Shown: positions 13,162 through 23,788 of the stretch, piece after piece
Layout of the letters: each line of letters opens with the position of its first letter
How positions within the stretch are numbered: the first letter of the stretch is position 1
Assembly: GCF_029168945.1 (NCBI RefSeq)
Contig: NC_083603.1
Location: 930,001-994,000 of the forward strand
Length of the DNA: 64,000 nucleotides
Source of the DNA: Cannabis sativa
Lineage: Eukaryota > Streptophyta > Magnoliopsida > Rosales > Cannabaceae
Direction: 5' to 3'
Made by a program: the position numbers and the translations under genes
Notes under the pieces: generated by a model
The model's input: only the letters and a program-made list of their open reading frames with translations
Told to the model about the DNA's origin: nothing
Databases searched by the model: none

Positions 13162-14040
13162 TGTTAGGTTATTTTTAGTATTATTTTTAGGTTAATTTTT
13201 AGTGTATTTTTAATTTAGTTCTACTCTTGTTTAGAATAATTTTATGCTTTTTATCTTTTATTTTTGCAGATTTAAAATAGAAAAAGATTAGAAAATATCA
13301 AAAGAATAAGATGGAAAAAAGATAAAAAGATCTCACAAAAAGATGAACTATAAAATTGAAAAAATTGTGCAAAAAAAAATAAAGCTGAAACTTCAAGCCT
13401 AAATTTGACTATGTTCTGATCAGATTTTGAAAAAAATCAAAACATAAAAGTTTTAGATGTCTCTTTATCTTTCCGGAGCATCTTGAATCGTCCAATTCCG
13501 AGCAATATCGAGAGAGTTATGGCCAAAATACTATCAGTCATCGCAGTAGGAAATTTCTGAAAAAAAAAAAAGATAAAAAGATTGTGAGAATAAAGGATAG
13601 AGTTGCGATTTTTATCTTGTTTAAGTTTAAATTTTAAATATTTTTAGTATCTTTTAGGTAATCTTGTTAGCCTATATAAATACATTATTATTAGTGTTTT
13701 TAGTACGTTTTCAGAACTGAAAAAACTCAGAAACTCTTAATTAGGAAGCAATTAAGAGGGGAATTAAGGGCAAAAAAAGGAGTACGAATTTTAGACTCCG
13801 AGTTCAATACTAGAGGCATTCGTCAGAGGATTTTTTGCATTATCTTCATCTCTATTTTCTTCTCTTTTCTTAAGTTAATATATGTAATTTTCCTTCTATG
13901 AACATGAGTAGCTAAAGACTTAATTAGGGTATAGATGGGGATTGTTGACATTGTTTTATGGTTTTAATATGATTTATTTTCCCTCAGTTTCTATGAATTC
14001 TATTTCATTCGTACTTAATTACTTTTAATTAATTGATCAC
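13162..14040. other. LTR-like AT-rich stretch, unassigned
   Basis: No coding potential seen. It begins TGTTAGG directly where the LINE homology stops. It contains a good TATA motif (CCTATATAAATAC near 13673), and its texture resembles the LTR of a large gypsy-type element. I could not find a clean CA end with a matching 5-bp target duplication, so a solo LTR is only a guess. It also lies directly upstream of the NLR pseudogene start and may once have acted as, or replaced, its promoter. Confidence 0.3.
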
Positions 14041-14073
14041 CCATTAACTGTTTTGTTTGTTTTGTTTGAATCC

Positions 14074-15064
14074 ATGGCAGCAGGAGCTCTCTCCCTTGTT
14101 TCAAAACGGATCATCAAACTCGATTTGTTGGATCCTGATGAACAAAATATAAACAACAAGTCTGATCTGCTGCATACACTTCAAAATACCATTAAAGATC
14201 TCGATTTTGTGGTTATTGATGCGGAGAAGAAAAGTGAGCAGGACCCCAGTATCAGAGATTGGTTGATGGAGCTTGAAGATGCCTGCTATGAAGTTGAGAA
14301 CCTCTTCTCCGAAATCTCTATGAAGAAGAAAGTCCAAAAAAATATTTTCTCTTTACCATCTTTGCGCAATATGAAAACTCGTAGTCCTACTTATTATCAC
14401 TATGAGGACTTGAAACAATTTGAGGAAAGACTTAAACAAATCTCAATTCGGAAAAATGATTTTGATTTGAAAGTTGGCCATGATTCACAGTTAAGGCCAT
14501 TGACAGACAGTAACATGAAGATTGTTGAGAATCCAAAGCAGTACTCCTGCTGGGATTTATTTGAAGAGTTAGCTTTCGACGAAAAGCAAGAATCCTGTAT
14601 CAAAGATCGGATCGGGAAGAGGATTGTGGAGAGGTGTGGCGGACATCGTGTAGCTGTAATGGCAATGGCAAGCATGTTACGATCAAAATCGGTTGAAAGA
14701 ATGGCGCGATCAAGAGCAGCGGGTTACAGAGGACTGCAACTTGTTGTATAATAATAATAATAATCCATTTCCTTTCACAAGTTGCTTAAATGATAATGCT
14801 GATGGGATTCTGAGAATATTGAAGCTGTGTTATAATGATCTTCCTTCTCCTCTAAAGCATTGTTTTGCTTATTGTACCTTTTTTTTATCCAAAAGGTCAT
14901 GTGATTGATGTTCAGAGGGTAATCAGCAAGTGGATGGCGCAAGGCTTCATTGATGAATCAGTGGTTGGATATAAACATGTTCTTAATTTAATCGACAGAT
15001 GCTTCTTGGAAGTGGTGCAAAGAGATGCAGCAAAGCAAGTGACGAAATGCAAAATGGATCATTC
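14074..15064 (+). pseudogene. NLR pseudogene, part 1: coiled-coil and NB-ARC end
   Basis: Starts at ATG 14074 (MAAGALSLVSKRI). The first ~110 residues are an Rx-type N-terminal coiled-coil domain with LMELEDACYEVENLF, a variant of the EDVID region. The sequence then passes almost directly to SCWDLFEELAF and a degenerate GLPLA motif (RCGGHRVAV). The P-loop, kinase-2 and RNBS-B parts of the nucleotide-binding domain are missing, about 150-200 residues by family norms. Frame changes occur near 14690 (before LKEWRDQEQ) and at a run of eight T at 14879-14886. Beyond them the third frame carries YPKGHV, VISKWMAQGFID and the start of the MHD region at KCKMDH, where the copia element interrupts it. 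It cannot make a functional NLR. Confidence 0.9.
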
Positions 15065-15273
15065 TGTCAACAGAACATGCTGACCTATCAATTGTTCTGT
15101 TATTTTCTGTTATTGGTTAGTCGGTTAGGAGTCTGTTACTTTCCTTTCTTGCCAGTTGTTATGGTTGTTGTTGTTGTATATAAGAACCTTGTACTGAATT
15201 GATTGAACCAATAATATACAGAATTGTTTTGCTCTCCTTCTTCTTCTCTTTCGTTTCTGCTGTTATGTTCACA
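15065..15273 (+). repeat. 5' LTR of copia element
   Basis: It is 209 bp, beginning TGTCAACAGAAC and ending TTATGTTCACA. It contains a TATA motif (TATATAAG, about 15177-15184) that would drive the element, and CCAATAATATACAG downstream. It differs from the 3' LTR at four sites: two near the 5' end (CAGAAC versus CAAAAC, CCTATC versus CCTGTC) and two in the middle (GCCAGTTG versus GCCCGCTG). Confidence 0.96.
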
Positions 15274-15285
15274 TGGTATCAGAGC
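15274..15285 (+). other. Primer binding site (initiator Met tRNA)
   Basis: TGGTATCAGAGC directly abuts the 5' LTR. This is the usual plant copia primer binding site, complementary to the 3' end of initiator methionine tRNA. Confidence 0.93.
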
Positions 15286-15301
15286 CGTAGTCGTTGCATC
15301 A

Positions 15302-18034
15302 ATGGCGAATTCGTCTGGGCTCAATAATGGAGGATTGTCTACACCAGCAAACTCGTCTCAAATGTCACTACCAAAAACAAATCTTGTCTCTTTTTCTCAC
15401 TCTCTCTCGGTTCGTCTTGATGAGAACAACTATCTCCCTTGGAAATACCAAGTTTTAGCTGCCATTAAAGGAAGTCGATTACAGAAATTCTTAGATCCGC
15501 AACAAACTCCACCTCAGTTTGATACTGATGCAGATCGTCGTGCAAATCGAATCAGTCCTGCGTTCGAAGACTGGGAGCAGCAGGATAACATTCTGGTCTC
15601 ATGGCTTTTATCCTCAATGACAGAGAAGGTTCTTACTCGCATGGTGGGATGCGATTCAGCTTCTCAGATCTGGAATGCACTTCGTGACTACTACACAGCG
15701 CACAACCGAGCCAAGATTGGTCAATACAGGACTCTTCTCAGGAATACGAAGATGGAATCCTCTCTTGGAGATTATCTACTCAAGATCAAGAGTATCATTG
15801 ATACTCTAGCTTCGATTGGACACTCCACCACAGTTCAAGATCATATTGAAGCTATTTTCAATGGCTTACCCAATGAATACAACGTATTCATTACATCTGT
15901 CAATACAAGAACAGATGCTTACATTGTGGCTGAAATTGAGGCTTTGTTGATGGCACAGGAGGTTCAACTTGACAAGGCTGCCAAAGATCTGGATATTACA
16001 AAGAATGAGGCTAATCTTGCTCACACCAGACCCCCTGCAGGTCGTGGATCTTCATCCTCCTCGTTCCCATCCTATGGGTATGGATCTGGCAATGTGTCAA
16101 GAGGTAATCCTACACCTTATCCTATGTCTAATTCATCCTTTTCTGCACAAAATGGTCCCCCTGGGTTTTCTATGCCCAATAGTCGAGGTCCTCCTTCTGG
16201 CCGTGGTCAGTTTGGCAACTTCAAAGGTGGTCCCTCACGTGGTCGTGGCATCTTTACAGTGTGGGGACAAAAACCACAATGTCAGCTTTGTCACAAAATT
16301 GGACATCTTGTACAACAATGTTATTACAGGTTTGATAAGTCCTTTCTTGGACCAGAATCTCTTCAGAACTTCTCTGGCAGTGCAAATGTGGCTGAAATGC
16401 AAGCATATTATGCCACTCCTGAAGTCCTCACCGATCCTAATTGGTACCCTGACTCTGGGGCAACCAATCACCTCACTCCCAATGAGCAAAATCTGAACAG
16501 CAGCACTCCTTACAGTGGTGATCAACAAATTCATATGGGAAATGGAACAGGTTTGCAAATTCACAACATTGGTCAATCCTCTTTTCATTCACCCTTTCAA
16601 TCTCATAAACTTGTTTTAAACAACTTGTTGCATGTTCCCCACATAACCAAAAATCTTTTAAGTGTCTCTCAATTTGCTCAAGATAATAATGTCTTTTTTG
16701 AATTTCACCCTTTTCATTGTCTTGTCAAGACCCAGGACACTTTGAAGACTTTGCTGGTTGGGAAACTTGACAAAGGGCTTTACAAGTTTGACAACACACA
16801 ACTCCACATTACTCCCACCCCCAAGGACTCTTCCACTTTTCCAAGTGATGTCTCGGGTTCTACATCTATAAGTCCACCAGTTTGTAATTCAAGTACCTTG
16901 TCTAGAGATAATAACACCTTCTCTCTTTGGCATAAGAGATTAGGACATCCTCATGCTAGAGTTGTTCAATCTGTCTTAGCTTCTTGTAATATACAAACCA
17001 GTAATAAAAATGTTGATTCTGTTTCTCAACTTTGCTCTGCTTGTTGTCTTGGAAAGCTTCATAAGCTTCCTTTCCCTATATCCACAACAGTGTACACTGA
17101 ACCTCTTCAACTCTTACATTCTGATTTGTGGGGTCCTGCCCCAATTACATCCTCATGTGGTTATAGGTATTATATTAGCTTTGTGGATGCCTTTTCAAGG
17201 CACACATGGATTTATATGCTACGAACCAAAAATGAAGCTTTATCAACATTCATTACCTTTAAATGTCAAGTTGAGTTACAACTCGGTTTCAAAATAAAAC
17301 AATTACAATCTGACTGGGGGGGTGAGTTTCAAGCTTTCACTAAATTTTTACAAGCATCTGGTATTGTTCACAAGTTATCTTGTCCACACACTCACGAACA
17401 AAATGGGGTAGTCGAAAGGAAGCATAGGCATATTGTAGAAAGTGGTCTCACTCTCTTAGCTCAAGCTAAAATGCCTTTAAAATACTGGGATGAAGCCTAT
17501 AGGTCGGCTGTTTTTCTCATCAATAGGATGCCAACACCTCAACTTCACTACACTTCTCCTTTAGAGATACTGTTCAAAATAAAACCCGACTATGCCATGT
17601 TAAAGGTCTTTGGTTGTTTGTGTTACCCAAACCTGAGACCTTATAACAATGTCAAACTTCAGTACAGATCTCAGCCGTGTACATTTCTTGGCTATAGCCT
17701 TGCTCATAAAGGCTATAAGTGTCTTGCTCAAGATGGGAGAATCTACATCTCTCGAGATGTATTATTTGATGAGCTAGTATTTCCTTTCTCGGCTGAAGCT
17801 ACTCAAACTCCCAGTGTTACTTCAAATCACTCAACTTCTTCTACTCCTGGTCAGCCACCTGTTGTTCGAACCACCAATGTTGAGAATAATGTCTTGCCTA
17901 TATCTGTTTCTCCTAATTTTGCCACTGCAGGTTCCATATTGACTGCTCCAAAGACTCGTTACATACTGCTACTCCTTCAGCTATATCAGCTGCTACTGAG
18001 CAGCCTCTACCTACACCTGCTACTTGTTCCATGA
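15302..18034 (+). CDS. Copia gag-protease-integrase ORF (frameshifted end)
   Basis: I chose ATG 15302 (MANSSGLNNGG) because it lies after the LTR and primer site; the open frame upstream runs through LTR sequence. Domains in order: copia gag (UBN2 type, about residues 40-240); a Gly/Ser/Pro-rich linker; a CCHC zinc knuckle (CQLCHKIGHLVQQC, from residue 327); aspartic protease with active site DSGATNHL (Asp about 384); gag-pre-integrase LWHKRLGHPH; and integrase core with HSDLWGP, SDWGGEF and VVERKHRHIVE as the D, D, E positions. After about 17.9 kb the frame shifts and the last ~30 residues are Leu-rich out-of-frame sequence before a stop. The protein nicks or joins DNA only as part of the element's own replication cycle. 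Confidence 0.93.
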   Translation: MANSSGLNNGGLSTPANSSQMSLPKTNLVSFSHSLSVRLDENNYLPWKYQVLAAIKGSRLQKFLDPQQTPPQFDTDADRRANRISPAFEDWEQQDNILVSWLLSSMTEKVLTRMVGCDSASQIWNALRDYYTAHNRAKIGQYRTLLRNTKMESSLGDYLLKIKSIIDTLASIGHSTTVQDHIEAIFNGLPNEYNVFITSVNTRTDAYIVAEIEALLMAQEVQLDKAAKDLDITKNEANLAHTRPPAGRGSSSSSFPSYGYGSGNVSRGNPTPYPMSNSSFSAQNGPPGFSMPNSRGPPSGRGQFGNFKGGPSRGRGIFTVWGQKPQCQLCHKIGHLVQQCYYRFDKSFLGPESLQNFSGSANVAEMQAYYATPEVLTDPNWYPDSGATNHLTPNEQNLNSSTPYSGDQQIHMGNGTGLQIHNIGQSSFHSPFQSHKLVLNNLLHVPHITKNLLSVSQFAQDNNVFFEFHPFHCLVKTQDTLKTLLVGKLDKGLYKFDNTQLHITPTPKDSSTFPSDVSGSTSISPPVCNSSTLSRDNNTFSLWHKRLGHPHARVVQSVLASCNIQTSNKNVDSVSQLCSACCLGKLHKLPFPISTTVYTEPLQLLHSDLWGPAPITSSCGYRYYISFVDAFSRHTWIYMLRTKNEALSTFITFKCQVELQLGFKIKQLQSDWGGEFQAFTKFLQASGIVHKLSCPHTHEQNGVVERKHRHIVESGLTLLAQAKMPLKYWDEAYRSAVFLINRMPTPQLHYTSPLEILFKIKPDYAMLKVFGCLCYPNLRPYNNVKLQYRSQPCTFLGYSLAHKGYKCLAQDGRIYISRDVLFDELVFPFSAEATQTPSVTSNHSTSSTPGQPPVVRTTNVENNVLPISVSPNFATAGSILTAPKTRYILLLLQLYQLLLSSLYLHLLLVP

Positions 18035-19803
18035 TGCCACCAGCATTGACTATCCCTGTCTCTACACCTGCTGCTGCTGCTAGTCAGGTGTCTCAAGCTG
18101 CTGTTGTCCAATCTGAGGCCACAATCCACCATCCTACCCCTGCACCAAGTCTCCTAACTGTTGTTCTCAACATGCACCCTATGACAACAAGAGGGAAGTC
18201 TGGTATTAAAAAGCCTCAAGTGTTTATTACCTCTCTTGAGCCAAAGTCGCTTAAAGGTGCTCTTCAAGACAAACGTTGGTTTGCTGCCATGTCCAATGAA
18301 AATGCTGCATTAAAGAAGAATAACACATACACTCTTGTGCCTCTGCCACCTGGTAGGGAACCAATAGGGTGCAAATGGGTTTATCGGGTCAAGGAAAATG
18401 AGGATGGGTCAGTAAGTAGGTTCAAGGCTCGGTTGGTGGCCAAGGGCTTCCATCAACAAGCTGGTTTTGACTTTAATGAGACCTTTAGTCCCGTTGTCAA
18501 ACCGGTTACCATAAGAATCATTCTTACTCTGGCATTAACAAAAGGATGGTCTGTTAGACAGTTGGATGTTGATAACGCATTCTTAAATGGAGATCTTCAA
18601 GAAGATATCTATATGATTCAACCCCCGGGGTTTGAGGATCCTGAACACCCCACTAAAGTCTGCAAGTTACACAAGGCGATCTATGGACTAAAACAAGCCC
18701 CTCGTGCCTGGTTTGAAAAGCTATCCACTGCCTTACTTGATCTCGGTTTTACCTCGGCCAAAACAGATCATTCATTGTTCATCAACATCACTTCCACAAG
18801 CTGCATTTATGTACTCATATATGTTGATGATATCCTCATCACTGGCAGCAACTCTCAACAGGTCTCCACCTTGATCACTACCTTGCATTCCAAGTTCTCA
18901 CTCAAAGACCTTGGCACTATGGATTACTTTCTAGGCTTGAAAGTTGTTCCAACCACGGATGGCATCATTTTATCACAGAAGAAATACATTCAAGACATTA
19001 TTTGCAAGGCTGAAATGCAGGGTGTTAAGACACAAAGCACACCAATGAATAGTGGCTTAAGGTTGTCCAATTATGGAAGTGATCCAGTAGCTGATCCTAC
19101 TGCCTACAGGTCGATCGTTGGTGCTCTTCAGTATGCTACTTTAACTCGGCCAGATATCTCGTTCAGTGTCAACAAGGTGTGCCAATTCATGCACAATCCC
19201 CTACAATCTCACCTTATTGCTGTCAAACGGATACTGCGATATCTCGCTGGGACTTTGGACTACGGGCTACATCTTAAACCAGCCAAATCTTTGCATCTTG
19301 AAGCCTTTTGTGATGCGGATTGGGCTGCTGATCCTGATGACCGCCGATCCACCACAGGTTTCTGTATCATGCTAGGAGGTAATCTCATTTGCTGGCAGTC
19401 CAAGAAGCAAACCACGATTTCACGGTCTTCCACTGAAGCCGAATACAGAAGTCTAGCTGTTGTTGTCACTGAACTCAGTTGGATTCAGTCCTTACTGTCT
19501 GAGTTGCAGCTCTCTCCCTTGCCACCTCCTCTGATTTGGTGTGATAATCTCAGTGCTGTGCATCTCACTTTGAATCCAGTTCTTCACGCTCGTACTAAAC
19601 ACATTGAGATCGATCTCTATTATGTGCGAGACAAGGTTCTTCGAAAGGAAATTCTGGTGCATCACATTCCTGCTGAGCATCAGTTAGCAGATTGTCTAAC
19701 CAAACCAATCTCAAGCTCCAAGTTTTCTGTTCTTCGAGACAAACTTAATGTGGTGTGTGCCACCACCTTAAGTTTGAAGGGGGCTGTCAACAAAACATGC
19801 TGA
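17960..19803 (+). CDS. Copia reverse transcriptase-RNase H (second frame)
   Basis: Continuation of the same polyprotein in another frame. The first ATG is at 18031, but sensible sequence (LHTATPSAISAATE) is already open from about 17960, so a single-base indel in the integrase-RT linker is the likely lesion. Reverse transcriptase begins near WVYRVKENEDG and has RQLDVDNAFLNGDL, AIYGLKQAPRAWF and the catalytic YVDDILI (18820 onward). RNase H follows with FCDADWAADPDDRRSTTG and STEAEYRSLA. It ends inside the start of the 3' LTR. Without recoding, this copy could not make an intact polyprotein. Confidence 0.93.
19771..19784 (+). other. Polypurine tract of copia element
   Basis: AGTTTGAAGGGGGC lies immediately upstream of the 3' LTR. 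It is the expected plus-strand priming site. Confidence 0.85.
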
Positions 19804-19993
19804 CCTGTCAATTGTTCTGTTATTTTCTGTTATTGGTTAGTCGGTTAGGAGTCTGTTACTTTCCTTTCTTGCCCGCTGTTATGGTTGTTGTTGTTGTATA
19901 TAAGAACCTTGTACTGAATTGATTGAACCAATAATATACAGAATTGTTTTGCTCTCCTTCTTCTTCTCTTTCGTTTCTGCTGTTATGTTCACA
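19785..19993 (+). repeat. 3' LTR of copia element
   Basis: It is 209 bp, TGTCAACAAAAC...TTATGTTCACA, 205 of 209 positions identical to the 5' LTR. The target duplication CATTC follows at once, and the NLR reading frame then resumes. Confidence 0.96.
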
Positions 19994-21050
19994 CATTCGA
20001 TGTTTGATCTCGCAATATGTGTAAGAGGGGATCGGTACAGAGTGTTGGATTCAGCAGCAGCAGACACTGCTCAGAGTCAGACAATTTGTAAGACTTTTCA
20101 TGCGTGTTTCAACTTTGATCCATCTTCAGTTGAAGATGTTACGATGTTTGATGCAAAGAAGTTGAGGTCGATTGTTTTGTCGGGTCAATCAAGGAGAATA
20201 TATAGAGGGATAGCAGTTGATACAATTTTTGATAAAATAACTTCCCGATATAGATTTTTATTGCTTTTGGATATGCAAGCTTCTGGGCTTGAAGAAGTGC
20301 CGAAGTCGATTAGCAAGTTGAAACTTTTGAAGTATTTGGATCTTTCGGAGAATGCCTGATTGCATTACAGAGCTTATCAATTTGCCTGATTGCATTATAG
20401 AGCTTATCAATTTGCAAACATTGATAGTTTCTAACTGTTTTAAGCTTGAAAGGATGCCGAAAGACTTGAGCAAACTGAAGAATCTTCAATTCTTTGAGAT
20501 GGATGGATGCAACAGTTTGGTTAATCTTCCATTAGGAATCAAAAGACGTTTTCTCAAACACTTACCACAGCTTTGTAGTAAGTGTAGATTCCTCTGATCA
20601 AAATGGCATAAAAAAGGCACTAGAAATTCCGATCAAACTCGTAAGAAATTTCAAGATTAGAAAATTGAGACTTAAAAATTTGAGGCATGAAGAAGCAGTT
20701 GTTAACTCTTTGAAGGTATTATTACCAAAGGAAAAGGATCAATAGAATGGAAAGATGATAAGAAGGATCATCTCGATGAAGAATTGTCCAGTAACCTATT
20801 ATTTCCTCCAAATCTTGAAGAATTGTCTATAATCGGATTCAAAGGTGTTTCTGTTCTTTTTCCAGGCAAGCTGGTGCAACTTACACTGATCAGATGCCCA
20901 AATTGCAAAACTTTAAAGCAACTTAATCAGATATCTACTCTCAAGGTATTGATACTGGACGATCTTACCAATCTAGAATACATTGACGATTCATCATCAT
21001 CATCATCATCCTCAACAACAAATGTCTTCCCAGTTGACCATTTTGGTTTT
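19994..21050 (+). pseudogene. NLR pseudogene, part 2: post-MHD linker and LRR
   Basis: Directly after the target duplication the NLR continues as MFDLAICVRGDRY, the sequence expected after the MHD motif. It then runs through LRSIVLSGQSRR and leucine-rich repeats (EEVPKSISKLKLLKYLDLS, LIVSNCFKLERMPKDLSKLK, FPPNLEELSIIGFKGVSVLF). Lesions include an in-frame stop after LDLSENA at 20359; a 30-bp tandem duplication at 20353-20412 (GCCTGATTGCATTA unit); a frame change; and a stop near 20744 before the next LRR block. A TCATCATCATCATCA run at about 20988 encodes polyserine. Homology is lost after about 21030. Confidence 0.87.
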
Positions 21051-21323
21051 ATTTATTTGTTTGAATGTAATTCATTCCAGTTGACAATCTTTGGTGTTGC
21101 TATTATTGTTTTGGTTTATGACTTCAGATTGTGTTTCAATTAATGTTTTAGACAAATATTTTTGTTTTAATTAATTTATTTGGCTTGTGAGTGAGTGACT
21201 AATTAATGTCTTAAAATTTACACTGGTGAACTTAATTCACTTTCCGTTCCACTGGATCCTAGTTTTTACCACTCTTACATATATTCTAATGGACAGTGTT
21301 TTAGACAAACAAATATACTGTTA
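21051..21323. other. Spacer inside NLR pseudogene
   Basis: AT-rich, no coding support. It contains TATTCTAATGGACAGTGTTT near 21281, a close match to a phrase near 23297 just beyond the NLR C-terminal fragment. This hints that part of the NLR 3' flank is present twice. Confidence 0.4.
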
Positions 21324-21619
21324 GGAGGCGTTTGGTTTGGAGGAATGGAAATATAGGAATAGGAATGGGAATTAGAATAGGAATGGAATGGAATAAAATT
21401 TAAAATGCATAAAAAAAAATTGATAAAAAAATTATTAATTTTTTTTTTTCTTGTTACATTGGAATGGTCATTCCTTTCTTTTTAAAATGGAATAGTCATT
21501 CCACCAAAATGGTGGAAAGAGCATTCCAATACTTTAAAATGCAACCAAACAAAGAAATTGAATGAAAATTGTTTCCTTTCCATCCCATTCTATTTCATTA
21601 CCTCCAACCAAAAGTCACC
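21324..21619. mobile_element. Tourist-like (PIF/Harbinger) MITE
   Basis: A 296-bp element with imperfect terminal inverted repeats: GGAGGCGTTTGGTTTGGAGG at the left and, read in reverse complement, GGTGACTTTTGGTTGGAGGT at the right. It is flanked by the 3-bp target duplication TTA (21321-21323 and 21620-21622), the signature of PIF/Harbinger. The interior is rich in GGAATGG/CCATTCC repeats. No ORF. Confidence 0.75.
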
Positions 21620-22629
21620 TTAGTTCTTTTACAACTTTGTTGCATTTTGGCCCATGAGATGTTGAGATTGAGCTATGTTTTTTTTTTTAACTATTTACCT
21701 TTGTTCTTGCCATTAATTTACTTACCTTTGTTGAATGTCATTGATATATACATCAGATTTCATAACTTTTTTACAGATTAATTAATTTAGAAAAAAAATT
21801 ACATATATAATTAGTTATTTAAGATTTTTATCCTAAATTATACATATGTATTATTGTGCTCTTTAATTTTTCAGCTAACTATTAATTGTATTGTAAATTG
21901 ATCATTTTGTTAAGTTTTATCACACGTGACAAATAAAATGATGATATGATCGATTAGTCAGTTGTTATTTTAGCGCAACGTGTATAATTTAAAATTAGAA
22001 AAAAATAAAATTATATATATTTAAAAACAATATATAGCATGTTATTCATGTCTTAAAACAAGTCTCAAAGTTTTTAATCCAAAGTTGAACCAATTCTTGC
22101 AAATTTTTCTCTACCACATCGGGTATGAAGGAGCCTTCACTCGCTACAAGTTATGATAAAAAGAATATTTGGTCAAGCTATTACACCTATCAATCTCAAA
22201 ATATTGTAAATCAGAGTACTGAAATTTTCTTACAATTTGTTAAACTTAACTTGATAATAGAATCCGACATATCTAGTTAAAGATGGTGGTAAGCTTCGAC
22301 ACCATGTTCACCATGGTCTCGCTGCCCCTCATTACTCTCCTTCACACACCAATTACTTAATCGTTTTAGGTCTGTTATTGGTTCGATGAACCATTTTCAA
22401 GGGTTTGTGGTATTATGAATACATGTAACATCGATCATTTCTAGTGTAGTAGAACACTTGAGTGTAATTACTAGTGGAACTTATTTTACATCTAATTTAC
22501 CTTACTATCAAGTATATTAATTAACAACTTAAAATTTATTTTTAAAATAATGAAATAAATACATAAAAGTTTAAGATTTTCCAAGCCTGTTGAGAATAGG
22601 TACAGAGTTCTATTCAAATAATTCTGATA
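21620..22629. other. Intergenic spacer splitting the NLR LRR
   Basis: About 1 kb of AT-rich DNA with no ORF worth naming and no recognisable domain. It separates LRR part 2 from the C-terminal LRR part 3. It could be an old intron or inserted DNA; its boundaries could not be placed. Confidence 0.4.
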
Positions 22630-23145
22630 CATCATTAATACCATTTAGTTGTTTGGAGAGTTTGCATTTGGAATTGATGCCGGAGCTCCGCGAGTGGTTG
22701 TTTATTAATGAGAGATTGTCCAAAGCTCAAAGTTTTGTTGCCTGATTCCCTCCCGTCGTTGAGAAAGCTCGTGATCTGTGACCAACTACTGCCTTTACTT
22801 CCAAGGAGCAACAACAGATGGAAATATAACAATATCTAAATGTGAAGGACAGGAGACATTTCTACAAGTCTAAAGAAAATCGTCATTTACAGTTGTGAAA
22901 ACCTTAAGGCCTTAGACTCAAAAGCTATTCAAAACCTCAAGAAGTTGGAAATTTTGTTCTGTGTCAACCTAGTTTTCTTTCCAAGACCACCTACCTCTCT
23001 TCTTTCTCTAATAATCAACTATTGTCCTTGGCTAACACCGCGACTCCATAGGGAAATTGAGGAGGACCAGTCCATAGTTTCTGGCATTGAAAATCTAAAT
23101 ATTCAATCACATCCATACTTAGATGAAGACCAAGGCCAAAGATGA
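22630..23145 (+). pseudogene. NLR pseudogene, part 3: C-terminal LRR
   Basis: Plus-strand translation gives CLESLHLELMPELREWL from about 22645. After a frame change it gives DCPKLKVLLPDSLPSLRKL, and after another break IVIYSCENLKALDSKAIQNL, LIINYCPWLTPRLHREI and the end EDQGQR with a stop at 23145. These are typical closing repeats of a CC-NB-LRR protein: aromatic CPxL motifs and an acidic C-terminus. It is collinear with parts 1 and 2 on the same strand, so I take it as the missing end of the same gene. Confidence 0.8.
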
Positions 23146-23788
23146 CTGTTGCAATTCAAGTTTTATTCCCTTTTGTATTGTAACTCTTTCAATTCAAAGT
23201 TTGGAATCATACAATGCTTGCTGCAGTTACAGTTAATAGGTACAAATATGATTATAATATCAATGATATATTTCTATATTGATTGTAATCATTATTATGT
23301 ATTCTAATGGACAGGGTTTTGGTACCACAACAACTCTGTATTAGTCAGTGGCTTCTATTGAGCTAGGATTCAATAATTCTAAGCTTTGTCCTGTAAATAT
23401 ATTGTCATGGATTCACTACTAATTAATTATAGTATTTTTTGGTTCAAGATTTTGTGGTGCTAACTAGTTTTACCATGCTTAAATTGCAAACAAAATGTTG
23501 GAATGGTACTTTTCAATCTATTCCAAAGTTGATTTATGCATGTCTATTTATAGCATCATCACCAGAAGGCCTCTTACGAAAAGTTAGTAATATTTCTTTA
23601 TAGTAATTAGTGAATTTAATAATATATTGAACCAATAACAATATAACATCTTATTTTAGCATTTTTTGCATACAATAATTTTTTGTTTGCCATTTTCAAA
23701 AGTATAAAATAGGAAACAAAGACACACTTAACAACTCTAGTTTCAAAAGCTTATTTCTCTTCTGATGATCACTAGTAATGAAGTTGCA
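23146..23788. other. Intergenic, AT-rich
   Basis: No gene seen. It includes the second copy of the TATTCTAATGGACAG phrase (near 23297). Confidence 0.5.

Larger units (their letters stand above)
15065..19993 (+). mobile_element. Ty1/copia LTR retrotransposon inserted in the NLR
   Basis: Nearly complete element of 4929 bp. It is bounded by 209-bp LTRs with TG...CA ends and flanked by a perfect 5-bp target duplication, CATTC (15060-15064 and 19994-19998). The order is 5' LTR, initiator-Met-tRNA primer site, gag, protease, integrase, reverse transcriptase, RNase H, polypurine tract and 3' LTR, which is copia order. The LTRs differ at four positions, so the insertion is young. One frameshift divides the pol frame near 17.9 kb. 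Short LTRs and a ~4.9-kb length resemble the Ale/Retrofit lineage; that placement is inferred. Confidence 0.97.

Noticed and set aside
13162..13915. Solo LTR with a TGAGTA target duplication
   Set aside because: GAGTA precedes TGTTAGG and TGAGTA follows a CA at 13906, but the offset does not give a clean 5-bp duplication. Left as an LTR-like stretch only.
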